The notes beneath the pieces are model-generated. The model saw only the letters and a program-made list of their open reading frames with translations, searched no databases and had not been told where the DNA came from. This document shows positions 10,693 to 20,846 of a DNA stretch of 64,000 nucleotides, in pieces. The stretch's first letter is position 1. Each line of letters begins with the position of its first letter. The DNA is from Streptomyces sp. HUAS YS2. Lineage in GTDB: Bacteria > Actinomycetota > Actinomycetes > Streptomycetales > Streptomycetaceae. A program made the translations under genes and the position numbers. Location: positions 4,993,001 to 5,057,000 of the forward strand of contig NZ_CP137573.1 in NCBI RefSeq assembly GCF_033343995.1, read 5' to 3'.

Positions 10693-10728
10693 GATCGGCC
10701 GTCGCCCTCTAGCGGGCGGCGGCCGATC
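10693..10728 (+). terminator. Strong hairpin after metalloprotease gene
   Basis: 15-bp stem, arms 10693-10707 (GATCGGCCGTCGCCC) and 10714-10728, one T-G pair, 6-nt loop, followed by GTGTTTA. It lies 25 bp after the protease stop. Confidence 0.8.
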
Positions 10729-10789
10729 GTGTTTAGGTGCGTCTGACGCAGTTCTTATTGACAGCCAACTCACGGGGGAGTGGTTCCGC

Positions 10790-11092
10790 ATGCCCGGCGG
10801 AGGGTTCAGCAAGTTGCCGAACGGCAGTGTGGTCGTCGCGATAGGGCTGCCCAGCCCGGCCGGGGACGGGTGCACGGTCCGCTTCCTGGTCCACGCCGCG
10901 AACCGGGCCCGCGCCCTGACCAGGCTGCGGAACCTGGGCCTGCGGGCGGTGTACCTGCGCGGCAACGCGGAGCCGCCCACCCCGGACGAGATCACCGCCG
11001 TCCTGCACCACCCGGACGGCCTCCTGTGGCGCTCGACCACCCAGGAGCTCTGGCACTCGATACGGACCCTCCCGAAGGAGCCCGTGGCCTAG
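10790..11092 (+). CDS. Conserved hypothetical protein (100 aa)
   Basis: Small soluble protein starting MPGGGFSKLPNGSVVVAIGL, with a Gly/Ser-poor alpha/beta composition and the stretch RFLVHAANRARALTRLRNLG. No signal peptide or membrane segment. ATG at 10790 with a GGGGGAG ribosome site 10 bp upstream; an earlier in-frame ATG at 10691 lies inside the preceding terminator and is rejected. Function unknown; I do not recognise a named domain. Confidence 0.7.
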   Translation: MPGGGFSKLPNGSVVVAIGLPSPAGDGCTVRFLVHAANRARALTRLRNLGLRAVYLRGNAEPPTPDEITAVLHHPDGLLWRSTTQELWHSIRTLPKEPVA

Positions 11093-11127
11093 GGCCCCGC
11101 CGAAGGGACCCGTGGCCTGAGCGGCCC

Positions 11128-11718
11128 CTAGGCGACGACCGGCTTGCCGGTCAGCTCGACGCCGGCCGCCCGCAGCTCCTCCAGCGCCCGGTCGGTGGTC
11201 TCCGCGGAGACCCCGGCCGTCAGGTCGAGCAGCACCTTCGTCCGGAACCCCTCGCGCGCCGCGTCCAGCGCCGTCGCCCGCACGCAGTGGTCGGTCGCGA
11301 TGCCGACCACGTCCACCTCGGTGACCTCCCGGTCCCGCAGCCACTGCGCGAGCGTCCCACCGTTCTCGTCGAGGCCCTCGAAGCCGCTGTACGCGGCGTT
11401 GTACGCGCCCTTGTCGAAGACGGCGTCGATCGCGCCGGAGGCGACGGCCGGGGCGAAGTTCGGGTGGAAGCCCACGCCCTCGGTGCCGGCCACACAGTGC
11501 GCGGGCCAGGAGCTGACGTAGTCCGGGGCGACGGAGAAGTGGTCGCCCGGGTCGATGTGGTGGTCCCGGGTCGCCACGACGTGCCGGTAGACGGCGCCCG
11601 CGGCCTCGCCGACCAGGTCGGTGACCGCGGCAGCGACGTCCGCACCCCCCGCCACCGCGAGGCTGCCGCCCTCGCAGAAGTCGTTCTGAACATCCACGAC
11701 GATCAATGCGCGGTGCAT
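11128..11718 (-). CDS. pncA: Nicotinamidase
   Basis: 196-residue isochorismatase-fold amidohydrolase that deaminates nicotinamide to nicotinate in NAD salvage. The catalytic triad is visible: Asp9 (LIVVDVQNDF), Lys103 (FDKGAYNAAYSGF) and Cys145 (IATDHCVRATALDA). Metal ligands fit Asp52, His54 and His60 (RDHHIDPGDHF). It is downstream of pncB on the same strand, giving consecutive steps nicotinamide, nicotinate, nicotinate mononucleotide. A hairpin lies between the two genes, so coupling may be partial. Confidence 0.95.
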   Translation of the reverse strand: MHRALIVVDVQNDFCEGGSLAVAGGADVAAAVTDLVGEAAGAVYRHVVATRDHHIDPGDHFSVAPDYVSSWPAHCVAGTEGVGFHPNFAPAVASGAIDAVFDKGAYNAAYSGFEGLDENGGTLAQWLRDREVTEVDVVGIATDHCVRATALDAAREGFRTKVLLDLTAGVSAETTDRALEELRAAGVELTGKPVVA

Positions 11719-11804
11719 GGCGGTTGTCCTTCGATGGGGGGAGGAGAGGGCGTCTTCCGGGGTGACATCGAGCGTAGAGACTTCCCCCGCCCTGCGGGAG
11801 GGGG

Positions 11805-11833
11805 CATGCCGGGGGCTACCCGCCCCCGGCGTG
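11805..11833 (-). terminator. Hairpin between pncB and pncA
   Basis: 12-bp stem with arms 11805-11816 (CATGCCGGGGGC) and 11822-11833, 5-nt loop, one T-G pair. It is placed just after the pncB stop and may terminate or attenuate read-through into pncA. Confidence 0.6.
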
Positions 11834-11856
11834 GCTACACGTACCGCGTCGGGCGG

Positions 11857-13185
11857 TCACACGTACTGCGTCGGCAGGACCGGCTCGCCGCGGGAGAGCT
11901 GGATCGCCGACATCGGCAGCCCCGCCCGCGCGTCCATGTGCCGGGCGCGGACCGTGTCCAGCGGCTCGCGGGCGATCACCTCGCCGCCCTTGACCAGCTC
12001 CACCAGGAGCTGCCGGTCGGCGAGCTCGGCCGGGACCGGCCCGGTGCCGATGATCTCCGCCTCCGCGACGCCCTCGGCGTCGACCCGGCGGGCCGCCCAC
12101 TTGCGTCCGCCGATCGACGTCTTGCCGCCCGTCGACTTCTTGGCGACCGGGACCAGTGGCGCCTTGGGATCGGCCGACTCGGCGCGGGCGACCAGCTTGT
12201 AGACCATCGAGCAGGTCGGGTGCCCGCTGCCGGTGACCAGCTGGGTGCCCACCCCGTACGCGTCGACCGGCGCCGCGGCCAGCGAGGCGATGGCGTACTC
12301 GTCGAGGTCGGAGGTGACCACGATCTTGGTGCCGGTCGCGCCGAGCTCGTCGAGTTGCTGGCGCACCCGGTGCGCGACCAGGAGCAGGTCGCCCGAGTCG
12401 ATGCGGACCGCCCCGAGGTCCGTCCCGGCCAGCTCGACGGCGGTGCGGACGGCCTCGGCGACGTCGTACGTGTCGACGAGCAGCGTCGTCCCCTTGCCGA
12501 GCGAGTCGATCTGGGCCCGGAAGGCGTCCCGCTCGCTGTCGTGCAGCAGGGTGAAGGCGTGCGCGGAGGTGCCGACGGTCGGGATGCCGTAGCGGAAGCC
12601 CGCCGCCAGGTCCGAGGTGGCGCCGAAGCCGCCGACGTACGCGGCGCGGGCGGAGGCCACCGCGGCCAGCTCGTGGGTGCGCCGGGCGCCCATCTCGATC
12701 AGCCGCCGGCCGCCGGCCGCGGCCGACATCCGGGAGGCCGCCGCCGCGATGGCGGAGTCGTGGTTGAGGATCGACAGGATCACGGTCTCCAGGAGCACGC
12801 ACTCGGCGAAGGAGCCCTCGACCCGCAGGATCGGCGAGCCGGGGAAGTACACCTCGCCCTCGGGGTAGCCCCAGATGTCGCCGGAGAAGCGGTAGCCCGC
12901 GAGCCATTCGAGGGTCGACTCGTCGACGATGCCCTGGTCGCGCAGGAAGCCGATGACGCCCGCGTCGAAGCGGAAGTTCTCCACGGCGTCCAGGACGCGG
13001 CCGGTGCCGGCGACGACGCCGTACCGGCGCCCCTCGGGCAGTCGGCGGGTGAAGACCTCGAAGACGGACCGCCGGTCGGCGGTGCCCGCCCGCAGGGCGG
13101 CCTGCAACATGGTCAGCTCGTACTGGTCGGTGAAGAGCGCCGTCGAGGGAACATCCACCGGCAGCCCAAGGTCCGCAGCGTTCAT
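11857..13185 (-). CDS. pncB: Nicotinate phosphoribosyltransferase
   Basis: 442-residue enzyme making nicotinate mononucleotide from nicotinate and PRPP, the committed step of the Preiss-Handler NAD salvage route. Features include the N-terminal TALFTDQYELTMLQAAL block typical of NAPRTase, GVVAGTGRVLDAVENFRF, the active-site stretch MGARRTHELAAVASARAAYVGG and the phosphate-binding VRIDSGDL. ATG at 13185; longer upstream coding potential is antisense to clpS and has no family similarity. Divergent from clpS with about 110 bp between them. Confidence 0.95.
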   Translation of the reverse strand: MNAADLGLPVDVPSTALFTDQYELTMLQAALRAGTADRRSVFEVFTRRLPEGRRYGVVAGTGRVLDAVENFRFDAGVIGFLRDQGIVDESTLEWLAGYRFSGDIWGYPEGEVYFPGSPILRVEGSFAECVLLETVILSILNHDSAIAAAASRMSAAAGGRRLIEMGARRTHELAAVASARAAYVGGFGATSDLAAGFRYGIPTVGTSAHAFTLLHDSERDAFRAQIDSLGKGTTLLVDTYDVAEAVRTAVELAGTDLGAVRIDSGDLLLVAHRVRQQLDELGATGTKIVVTSDLDEYAIASLAAAPVDAYGVGTQLVTGSGHPTCSMVYKLVARAESADPKAPLVPVAKKSTGGKTSIGGRKWAARRVDAEGVAEAEIIGTGPVPAELADRQLLVELVKGGEVIAREPLDTVRARHMDARAGLPMSAIQLSRGEPVLPTQYV

Positions 13186-13297
13186 GTCAGCGATGCTACC
13201 GCAGAAATCGTCAAAGTGACGATTTCTAGTTCGAGGGCGCGCGGAAGCGGCGGTTCCGTTTGTGCGACCGGCCCCTTCGAGTGGCAGCATGGGGTAA

Positions 13298-13603
13298 GTG
13301 AGCGTCGCGCCAATCGAGATCGAACGCACGAAACCCGCCGAAGAGGCCTTCGAGGTCGTCGAGCCGGACGTGCCGTGGGTGACCATCGTGCACAACGACC
13401 CGGTCAATCTGATGAGCTATGTCACCTACGTCTTCCAGGCGTACTTCGGCTACTCCAAGGACAAGGCGCACAAGCTGATGCTCGACGTGCACAACAAGGG
13501 GCGCGCGGTGGTCTCCAGCGGCACCCGCGAGGAGATGGAGCGCGACGTGCAGGCGATGCACGGCTACGGACTGTGGGCGACCCTCTCCCAGGACCGCAAG
13601 TGA
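13298..13603 (+). CDS. clpS: ATP-dependent Clp protease adaptor ClpS
   Basis: 101-residue N-degron adaptor that hands substrates with destabilising N-terminal residues to ClpA/ClpC-ClpP. The conserved core is present: [19 protein letters not shown], then [21 protein letters not shown] and [25 protein letters not shown] start at 13298. The stop overlaps the ATG of the next gene by one base (TGATG), so the two are translationally coupled. Confidence 0.95.
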   Translation: MSVAPIEIERTKPAEEAFEVVEPDVPWVTIVHNDPVNLMSYVTYVFQAYFGYSKDKAHKLMLDVHNKGRAVVSSGTREEMERDVQAMHGYGLWATLSQDRK

Positions 13604-14181
13604 TGGCCGGACACTTCGAGGCGCTGCCCGGCGGCGGCGCGGCCGTGCCGCTCGACGAGGTCGAGATCTCCATCCTGCGCTCCCTGGCCGTCCAGCTCCT
13701 GGAGCTGATCGGCCCGGGCGACGAGCCCGTCGAGGGCGAGGACCCGCTGGCCGCGCTGTTCGCGGAGGGCCCGAGCGAACCGCCGTCCGACCCCGCGCTG
13801 CGCCGGCTCTTCCCCGACGCGTACGCGGACGACGACGAGGAGCTGCGGCAGGCCGCCGCGGACTTCCGCCGCTACACCGAGAACGACCTGCGCGCCCGCA
13901 AGCGGGACGACGCCCTCGCGGTGGTCCGCACCCTCGACGCGCTCTCCGCGTCCGGGGAGGGCGGCGCCGTCCTCAAGCTCACCCCCGACGAGTCCCGCTC
14001 CTGGCTCGGCGCGCTCAACGACCTGCGGCTCACCATCGGGACCCGGCTCGAGGTCACCGACGAGGACGAGGGCGGGGACCTGTACCGGTTGCCGGACGAC
14101 GATCCGCGCAAGCCGATGGTCATGGCGTACCTCTGGCTCGGTGCGCTCCAGGAGTCGCTCGTCGAGACGCTGATGTCCTGA
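13603..14181 (+). CDS. DUF2017 family protein, coupled to ClpS
   Basis: 192-residue acidic soluble protein beginning [19 protein letters not shown], with EISILRSLAVQLLELIG and the C-terminal DDPRKPMVMAYLWLGALQESLVETLMS. This matches the actinobacterial DUF2017 family that habitually follows clpS. Function is unknown; the constant pairing suggests a role in the ClpS degradation route, which is inference. Start ATG overlaps the clpS stop. Confidence 0.88.
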   Translation: MAGHFEALPGGGAAVPLDEVEISILRSLAVQLLELIGPGDEPVEGEDPLAALFAEGPSEPPSDPALRRLFPDAYADDDEELRQAAADFRRYTENDLRARKRDDALAVVRTLDALSASGEGGAVLKLTPDESRSWLGALNDLRLTIGTRLEVTDEDEGGDLYRLPDDDPRKPMVMAYLWLGALQESLVETLMS

Positions 14182-14431
14182 CGCGGCCTGCCGGCTGCCG
14201 AGTGTTCGCTCAGCGGACGCTCAAATCCGGATAACGAATACATCAGCAATGGGTCCACCGGTGGGCCGGTGTGCCCGCTTTCTCCGCATAGTCACCGTTC
14301 GGGTCGTGATAGATCTGCACGACCGCTGGTGACGCCACCCATGTCTCCAGGGGCGCTTGGACCGGCTGACCGCCGGTGGCACTCCATCCGTATCCGGGGG
14401 GATCAGGAAGCATGGAGAAAGGCGCACCACC

Positions 14432-15868
14432 ATGACCTCACTGCGGGTCGACCAGAAGCACGACGGCGTTGAGGCCGCGGATTCCGCCTCGGGCGAGGGT
14501 TATCACCGGGCACTCGGCGCCCGTCAGATCCAGATGATCGCCATCGGCGGAGCCATCGGCACCGGCCTCTTCCTCGGCGCGGGCAAGGGCATCCACAAGG
14601 CCGGCCCCAGCCTGATCCTCGCGTACGCGATCGCCGGCCTCGTCATCTTCTTCATCATGCGGGCACTCGGCGAGCTCCTCATGTACCGCCCGGTCTCCGG
14701 CTCGTTCTCGGAGTACGCGCGCGAGTTCATCGGCCCCTTCGCGGGCTTCGTGACCGGCTGGACGTACTGGCTCTTCTGGGTCGTCACCGGCATCACCGAG
14801 GTCACCGCGGCGGCCACCTACATGACCTACTGGTGGGACATCCCGCAGTGGCTCTCGGCCCTCGTCTTCACGATCATCCTGTACGGCGCGAACCTGATCT
14901 CCGTGAAGCTCTTCGGCGAGCTCGAGTTCTGGTTCTCCATGGTCAAGGTCACCGCCATCGTCGGCATGATCCTGATCTGCCTCGGCATCCTCACCCTCGG
15001 CTTCTCCGACGCCGGCGACACCGCCTCGATCACCCACCTGTGGGACCTCGGCGGATTCTTCGCGGGTGAGAACGGCATCGGCTCCACCCTCATGACCCTG
15101 CAGATGGTCATGTTCGCCTTCCTCGCCGTCGAGCTGGTCGGCGTCACCGCCGGCGAGTCCAAGGACCCGAAGACCGTCCTGCCCAAGGCCATCAACACCG
15201 TGCCGTGGCGCATCGCCGTCTTCTACGTCGGCGCGCTGATCATGATCCTCTCGGTCGTCCCGTGGACCGAGTTCAAGCCGGGCGTCTCCCCGTTCGTCGA
15301 GGCCTTCGAGAAGATGGGCCTCGGCATCGGCGCCGCGATCGTCAACTTCGTCGTCCTGACGGCCGCGCTCTCGTCCTGCAACTCGGGCATGTACTCCACC
15401 GGCCGCATGCTGCGCGACCTCGCGCTCAACGGCCAGGGCCCGAAGTTCTTCACCAAGCTCACGCAGAACGGCACCCCGCTGGCCGGCACCACGTTCTCCG
15501 CCGCGCTGATGCTGGTGGGCGTCTGGGTCAACTACCAGTGGCCCGGCGAGGCGTTCAACTACGTCGTCTCCTTCGCCACCATCTCCGGCATGTGGGCCTG
15601 GATCATGATCCTGGTCTGCCAGGTCCGCTACCGCATCAAGGCCGACCGCGGCGAGCTGCCCCAGTCGCCCTTCAAGGCCCCGGGCGGCATCTGGGCCAGC
15701 CTCTTCGCCCTCGCCTTCATCCTCATGGTCGTCGTGACCATGGGCATGGACGCGGACAACCGGGTCGCGCTCTACGGCGCGCCCGTCTGGGGCCTGATCC
15801 TGGGCATCTCGTACCTGGTCCTGAAGGCCCGCAACCCCGAGGGCGCGGCCTTCGCCAAGCGCTCCTGA
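14432..15868 (+). CDS. Amino acid permease (APC superfamily, AnsP/GabP type)
   Basis: 478-residue integral membrane transporter with about 12 helices. The N-terminal consensus RALGARQIQMIAIGGAIGTGLFLGAGKGI is the amino acid transporter (AAT) family signature, and ELVGVTAGESKDPKTVLPKAI is the internal conserved loop. The closest functional classes are asparagine, proline, GABA or aromatic amino acid permeases; specificity is not decidable by eye. ATG at 14432 has a GGAGAAAGG site. The 250-bp upstream region contains no gene and should hold its promoter; a strong hairpin ends the transcript. Confidence 0.92.
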   Translation: MTSLRVDQKHDGVEAADSASGEGYHRALGARQIQMIAIGGAIGTGLFLGAGKGIHKAGPSLILAYAIAGLVIFFIMRALGELLMYRPVSGSFSEYAREFIGPFAGFVTGWTYWLFWVVTGITEVTAAATYMTYWWDIPQWLSALVFTIILYGANLISVKLFGELEFWFSMVKVTAIVGMILICLGILTLGFSDAGDTASITHLWDLGGFFAGENGIGSTLMTLQMVMFAFLAVELVGVTAGESKDPKTVLPKAINTVPWRIAVFYVGALIMILSVVPWTEFKPGVSPFVEAFEKMGLGIGAAIVNFVVLTAALSSCNSGMYSTGRMLRDLALNGQGPKFFTKLTQNGTPLAGTTFSAALMLVGVWVNYQWPGEAFNYVVSFATISGMWAWIMILVCQVRYRIKADRGELPQSPFKAPGGIWASLFALAFILMVVVTMGMDADNRVALYGAPVWGLILGISYLVLKARNPEGAAFAKRS

Positions 15869-15888
15869 CCTCGTCCGTCTCGGCATCC

Positions 15889-15925
15889 GGGCCGTTCCGT
15901 ACCAACCCTCGGTACGGAACGGCCC
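15889..15925 (+). terminator. Perfect 15-bp hairpin after amino acid permease
   Basis: Arms 15889-15903 (GGGCCGTTCCGTACC) and 15911-15925 are exact reverse complements with a 7-nt loop. They separate the permease from the mec gene 20 bp on. Confidence 0.8.
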
Positions 15926-15945
15926 GTCTGTCTATCCTGTCGGAC

Positions 15946-16392
15946 ATGCTGACCCTCACCCGTGACCTGTACGACCGGATCGTCGAGCACGCCCGCGCGG
16001 ACCACCCCGACGAGGCCTGCGGCGTCGTCGCCGGCCCGGCCGGCACCGGACGCCCCGAGCGCTTCATCCCGATGCTCAACGCCGCCCGGTCGCCCACGTT
16101 CTACGAGTTCGACTCCGCGGACCTGCTGAAGCTCTACCGCGAGATGGACGACCGCGACGAGGAGCCGGTGATCGTCTACCACTCGCACACCGCCACCGAG
16201 GCGTACCCCTCCCGCACCGACATCTCGTACGCGAACGAGCCCGGCGCCCACTACGTCCTGGTCTCCACCGCCGACACCGACGGCGCCGGCGAGTTCCAGT
16301 TCCGCTCCTTCCGGATCGTCGAGGGCGAGGTCACGGAGGAGAAGGTGGAGATCGTCGAGTCCTACGCAGAGGCGAACGAGTCCACCGGCTGA
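15946..16392 (+). CDS. mec: Mec-type JAMM/MPN+ metalloprotease of the CysO pathway
   Basis: 148-residue zinc peptidase (M67 family). The JAMM signature is intact: Glu23 (DEACG), His79-Ser80-His81, Ser89 and Asp92 in HSHTATEAYPSRTD. In mycobacteria, Mec releases cysteine from the CysO-cysteine adduct; related enzymes also trim residues after the Gly-Gly of sulfur carrier proteins. It sits directly upstream of cysO and cysM, the same order as in Mycobacterium tuberculosis. ATG at 15946. Confidence 0.93.
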   Translation: MLTLTRDLYDRIVEHARADHPDEACGVVAGPAGTGRPERFIPMLNAARSPTFYEFDSADLLKLYREMDDRDEEPVIVYHSHTATEAYPSRTDISYANEPGAHYVLVSTADTDGAGEFQFRSFRIVEGEVTEEKVEIVESYAEANESTG

Positions 16393-16458
16393 GCATCGAT
16401 CGTCCAGTATCCGAGATCACATTCCGGAACCCGGACCGGGAATCGATACGATGAGCCC

Positions 16459-16557
16459 ATGGTTCTCCACGACGTGAGCGAAGTGACGACGCCGGGCAGC
16501 GCGCTGCTCACGGCGCGCCTGCACGTCGACCTGTGCCGTCTCGCCAGCGCGATGTGA
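16459..16557 (+). CDS. Short regulatory leader peptide of the LHVDL type, upstream of cysO
   Basis: 32-codon reading frame: starts MVLHDVSEVTT, contains ARLHVDLCRLASAM and stops. The Arg-Leu-His-Val-Asp-Leu block with a nearby Cys and Ala-Ser-Ala is a pattern I know from short actinobacterial leader peptides placed before sulfur and cysteine genes. It ends 3 bp before a perfect 18-bp dyad (16561-16578). Together these suggest a translation-dependent attenuator responding to cysteine or sulfur supply. Coding status is inferred from motif and position only. Confidence 0.7.
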   Translation: MVLHDVSEVTTPGSALLTARLHVDLCRLASAM

Positions 16558-17889
<1,332 letters not shown>

Positions 17890-17905
17890 GGCCCCCGGCC
17901 CCCGC

Positions 17906-18421
17906 TCACGCCAGGTGGCGGACCTGGTCCCAGACGACCGGGTCCGCCGTGCCCACCCTGCGGCGGAACTCCGCCACCTCGACCTCGCGCAGCTCGTCCG
18001 TCTCCAGGAAGCTCGGCCGGCCCTGCGCATCGCCCACCGAACCCGGCGGCAGCGCGATCACGCCCGGCCGCTCGTCGTGGTACTTGCTGGTGATCTTCGC
18101 GACGAGCGCGCGGTCCCCGCGCAGCGACAGCACCAGACACGGCCGGTCCTTCGAGCCCGGACCGTCCTCGTAGGGCACCTCCGCCCACCAGATCTCACCC
18201 GGCCGCGGCGCCCGAGCCGGTGCCCGCACCGCACCGCGCGGCCGGCCCGGCGGCGCCGTCGGCGCCGTACCCCGGCCCCGGCCCGGCCGGCGCCCGCGAT
18301 CGGACGGCCCCCGCCCCCGGTCGGACGACCGGCGACGCGACCGCCCCCACCCGTCCGCGAGCGCGACGACCAGCGCGATCACCACGACCGCGACCAGCGC
18401 AGGCCACCACGACGTGTCCAT
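17906..18421 (-). CDS. Membrane-anchored MazF/PemK-fold protein
   Basis: 171 residues. The N-terminal helix (about 5-22, WWPALVAVVVIALVVALA) is followed by a strongly basic Arg/Gly-rich linker, then a PemK/MazF-type domain (RPGEIWWAEVPYEDGPGSKDRPCLVLS, with SFLETDELREV). MazF-fold proteins are usually sequence-specific endoribonucleases. This one has no adjacent antitoxin gene and carries a membrane tether, so a housekeeping or non-toxic role is likely. Convergent with cysM; divergent from the MBL hydrolase. Confidence 0.82.
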   Translation of the reverse strand: MDTSWWPALVAVVVIALVVALADGWGRSRRRSSDRGRGPSDRGRRPGRGRGTAPTAPPGRPRGAVRAPARAPRPGEIWWAEVPYEDGPGSKDRPCLVLSLRGDRALVAKITSKYHDERPGVIALPPGSVGDAQGRPSFLETDELREVEVAEFRRRVGTADPVVWDQVRHLA

Positions 18422-18634
18422 ACCTCAAGACCGTACCGGGGCCCGGCCGCCCGCGCCGCGCCGCCCCGCCGTCCATCCGAACCGGTGACAGAGCCCGTGA
18501 GTTCGCCCACAACGGGCCACTGCGGAGGAGCGACGGACGCCACCGCGCCGTACGCTCGATGGACCGCACGACCTCCCCCTCAGCGACATTCCCGCACCCG
18601 TCCCCGGACGCCCGTCCACGGAGGTTCTCGCTCC

Positions 18635-19387
18635 ATGAAGCTCACCGTCGTCGGCTGCTCAGGGTCGTTCCCGTCCGCGGAATCGGCCTGCTCGAGCTAC
18701 CTCGTCGAGGCCGACGGCTTCCGGCTGCTCCTCGACATGGGCAACGGCGCCCTGGGCGAGCTGCAGCGCCACATCGGTCTCTACGACCTCGACGCCGTCT
18801 TCCTCAGCCACCTGCACGCCGACCACTGCATCGACATGTGCGTGTACTTCGTCGCCCGCTACTACCGCCACGAGGGCGGCCGCTGCGACGCGATCCCCGT
18901 CTACGCCCCCGAGGGCGCGGAGCAGCGGCTGACCACCGCGTACGCCGACATCCCGACGCCCGGCGCGATGAGCGAGGTCTTCGACTTCCGCACGCTGAAG
19001 TCCGCCTCCTTCGACATCGGCCCGTTCCAGGTGCGCACCGAGCGGGTGTGCCACCCGGTGGAGGCGTACGGCATCCGGATCGAGCATGGCGGGAAGACGC
19101 TGACGTACTCCGGCGACACCGGCGTCTGCGGGTCGCTGGACGAACTGGCCGCCGGGGCCGACCTCTTCCTGTGCGAGGCGTCGTTCACGCACGGCAAGGA
19201 GGACATCCCGGACCTGCACCTCAACGGCCGGGAGGCCGGGGCCGCGGCGTCCCGCGCGGGCGTGGGCCGGATGGTGCTCACGCACGTCCCGCCGTGGACG
19301 GACGGCGAGCGGAACCTGGCGGACGCGCGCGCGGCGTACGACGGCCCGGTGGAGCTGGCCCGGGCGGGCGCGGCGTACGAGATCTGA
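18635..19387 (+). CDS. MBL-fold metallo-hydrolase
   Basis: 250-residue metallo-beta-lactamase-fold hydrolase of the RNase Z/ElaC-like or phosphodiesterase subgroup. The dinuclear metal motif HLHADH is at about residues 54-59 (AVFLSHLHADHCIDMC), followed by SGDTGVCGSLDELA and the final His in TH after VGRMVL. The conserved opening MKLTVVGCSGSFP matches cyclic-nucleotide-phosphodiesterase-like MBL proteins. Substrate unknown. ATG at 18635 with GGAGG 14 bp upstream; a bidirectional terminator separates it from nagE2. Confidence 0.9.
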   Translation: MKLTVVGCSGSFPSAESACSSYLVEADGFRLLLDMGNGALGELQRHIGLYDLDAVFLSHLHADHCIDMCVYFVARYYRHEGGRCDAIPVYAPEGAEQRLTTAYADIPTPGAMSEVFDFRTLKSASFDIGPFQVRTERVCHPVEAYGIRIEHGGKTLTYSGDTGVCGSLDELAAGADLFLCEASFTHGKEDIPDLHLNGREAGAAASRAGVGRMVLTHVPPWTDGERNLADARAAYDGPVELARAGAAYEI

Positions 19388-19424
19388 GTCCCGGCCCGGT
19401 TCGGTTCGGTTCGGGACAACGGGG

Positions 19425-19457
19425 AAGGCCCCGGAACCATCGAGGTTCCGGGGCCTT
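19425..19457. terminator. Bidirectional terminator between MBL gene and nagE2
   Basis: Perfect 14-bp stem, arms 19425-19438 (AAGGCCCCGGAACC) and 19444-19457, 5-nt loop, with TTCTCTT following on the plus strand. It serves both convergent genes. Confidence 0.85.
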
Positions 19458-19476
19458 CTCTTCGGTGCTTCGGGGC

Positions 19477-20742
19477 TCACGCCTTGGTGAGGTCCTCGAG
19501 CTCCTCGTCGGACTCACGGCCCGGCGTGGGGAGGTTGAACTTGGTGATCGCGAAGCGGAAGACCACGTAGTAGATCGCCCCGAAGACCAGGCCGATCGGG
19601 ATGATCATCCAGGGCTTGGTCGCGAGGTTCCAGTTCAGCAGGTAGTCGATCGCACCGGCCGAGAAGGTGAAGCCCGCGTGGACGCCGAACGCCCAGGTGA
19701 CGGCCATCGAGACGGCCGTGAGGACGGCGTGGATCGCGTACAGCACCGGCGCGATGAACATGAAGGTGAACTCGATCGGCTCGGTGATGCCGGTGACGAA
19801 GGACGTCAGCGCGAGCGAGAGCATCATGCCGAGGACGGCCTTGCGGCGCTCGGGGCGGGCGGAGTGCGCGATGGCGAGCGCGGCGGCCGGGAGGCCGAAC
19901 ATCATGATCGGGAAGAAGCCCGACATGAAGAGTCCGGCGCTCGCGTCACCGGCGAAGAAGCGGTTCAGGTCGCCGTGGACGACCTCGCCGGCGGCGTTGG
20001 TGAAGTCACCGATCTGGAACCAGGAGACGGTGTTCACGAACTGGTGCATGCCGACCGGGATCAGCGCGCGGTTGATCAGACCGAACAGGCCGGCGCCGGC
20101 CGCGCCGAGGCCCGTCATCCACTCGCCGAAGCTGGAGATGGCCTCGCCGATCGGCTCCCACAGGACGCCGAACAGCACGCCGACCAGGGTGCCGACGAAG
20201 GCCATGATGATCGGGACGAGGCGGCGGCCGTTGAAGAAGCCGAGCCAGTCGACCAGCTTGGTGCGGTGGTACCGCTGCCAGATCACGGCGGAGACGAGAC
20301 CCATCAGGATGCCGCCGAGGACGCCCGGGTTGTTGTACGTCGCGGCGACGTCGACACCCTTGTTGGCGGTCGTGTTGATCACGGCCTCGGTGACGGGGAA
20401 GGCCTTCAGCACATTGCTGTAGACCAGGAAGCCGACCAGGGCGGCGAGCGCCGTGGAGCCGTCCGCCTTCTTGGCGAAGCCGATGGCCACGCCTATGCAG
20501 AACAGCAGGGGCAGATTGTCGAAGACAGCGCCGCCGGCCGTGGCGAACACGGAGGCGACCTTGTCCCAGCCGAGGCCGTCCTTGCCGAACACGTCGGGCT
20601 GGCCGAGGCGGAGCAGAATACCCGCGGCCGGCAGCACGGCGATCGGCAGCTGCAGGCTGCGACCGACCTTCTGCAGGCCCTGGAACAGACCGGAGCCCCG
20701 CTTCTTCGCGGGAGCGGCGGCCTGGGCGGTAGCCGTACTCAT
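19477..20742 (-). CDS. nagE2: PTS EIIC permease, N-acetylglucosamine type
   Basis: 421-residue membrane component of the glucose/GlcNAc PTS family. Signature blocks include LQLPIAVLPAAGILLRLGQPDVFG, LPLLFCIGVAIGFAKKADGSTALAALVG, FFPIMMFGLPAAALAIAHSARPE and the substrate motif TGITEPIEFTFMFIAPVLYAIHA. It takes up GlcNAc with EIIB (nagF) and general PTS proteins. The start ATG at 20742 has an ideal GGAGGAA site. Two dre-like sites lie about 90-120 bp upstream, implying DasR repression. It is a close paralogue of the next EIIC gene; which of the two matches nagE2 of S. coelicolor is inferred from order. Confidence 0.92.
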   Translation of the reverse strand: MSTATAQAAAPAKKRGSGLFQGLQKVGRSLQLPIAVLPAAGILLRLGQPDVFGKDGLGWDKVASVFATAGGAVFDNLPLLFCIGVAIGFAKKADGSTALAALVGFLVYSNVLKAFPVTEAVINTTANKGVDVAATYNNPGVLGGILMGLVSAVIWQRYHRTKLVDWLGFFNGRRLVPIIMAFVGTLVGVLFGVLWEPIGEAISSFGEWMTGLGAAGAGLFGLINRALIPVGMHQFVNTVSWFQIGDFTNAAGEVVHGDLNRFFAGDASAGLFMSGFFPIMMFGLPAAALAIAHSARPERRKAVLGMMLSLALTSFVTGITEPIEFTFMFIAPVLYAIHAVLTAVSMAVTWAFGVHAGFTFSAGAIDYLLNWNLATKPWMIIPIGLVFGAIYYVVFRFAITKFNLPTPGRESDEELEDLTKA

Positions 20743-20829
20743 CAACTTCCTCCAGTAGGCAAGGCGCCGCCAGAGGACATGGCAAAGGTGGTGACGGCGG
20801 CGTCTCGTGGAACGCGGTGGTCTGGACCG

Positions 20830-20845
20830 CGTGGTCTACACCATT
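20830..20845 (-). promoter_or_regulatory. dre-like DasR site 2 upstream of nagE2
   Basis: CGTGGTCTACACCATT on the plus strand, an imperfect TGGTCTA-TAGACCA-type palindrome matching the DasR responsive element consensus (AGTGGTCTAGACCACT) at most positions. It is nearest to the nagE2 start. Confidence 0.7.
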
Positions 20846-20846
20846 G

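Noticed and set aside
10780-13602. Long frame leading into the DUF2017 gene
   Set aside because: It is antisense to pncA and pncB and out of frame with clpS; only the part from 13603 is coding.
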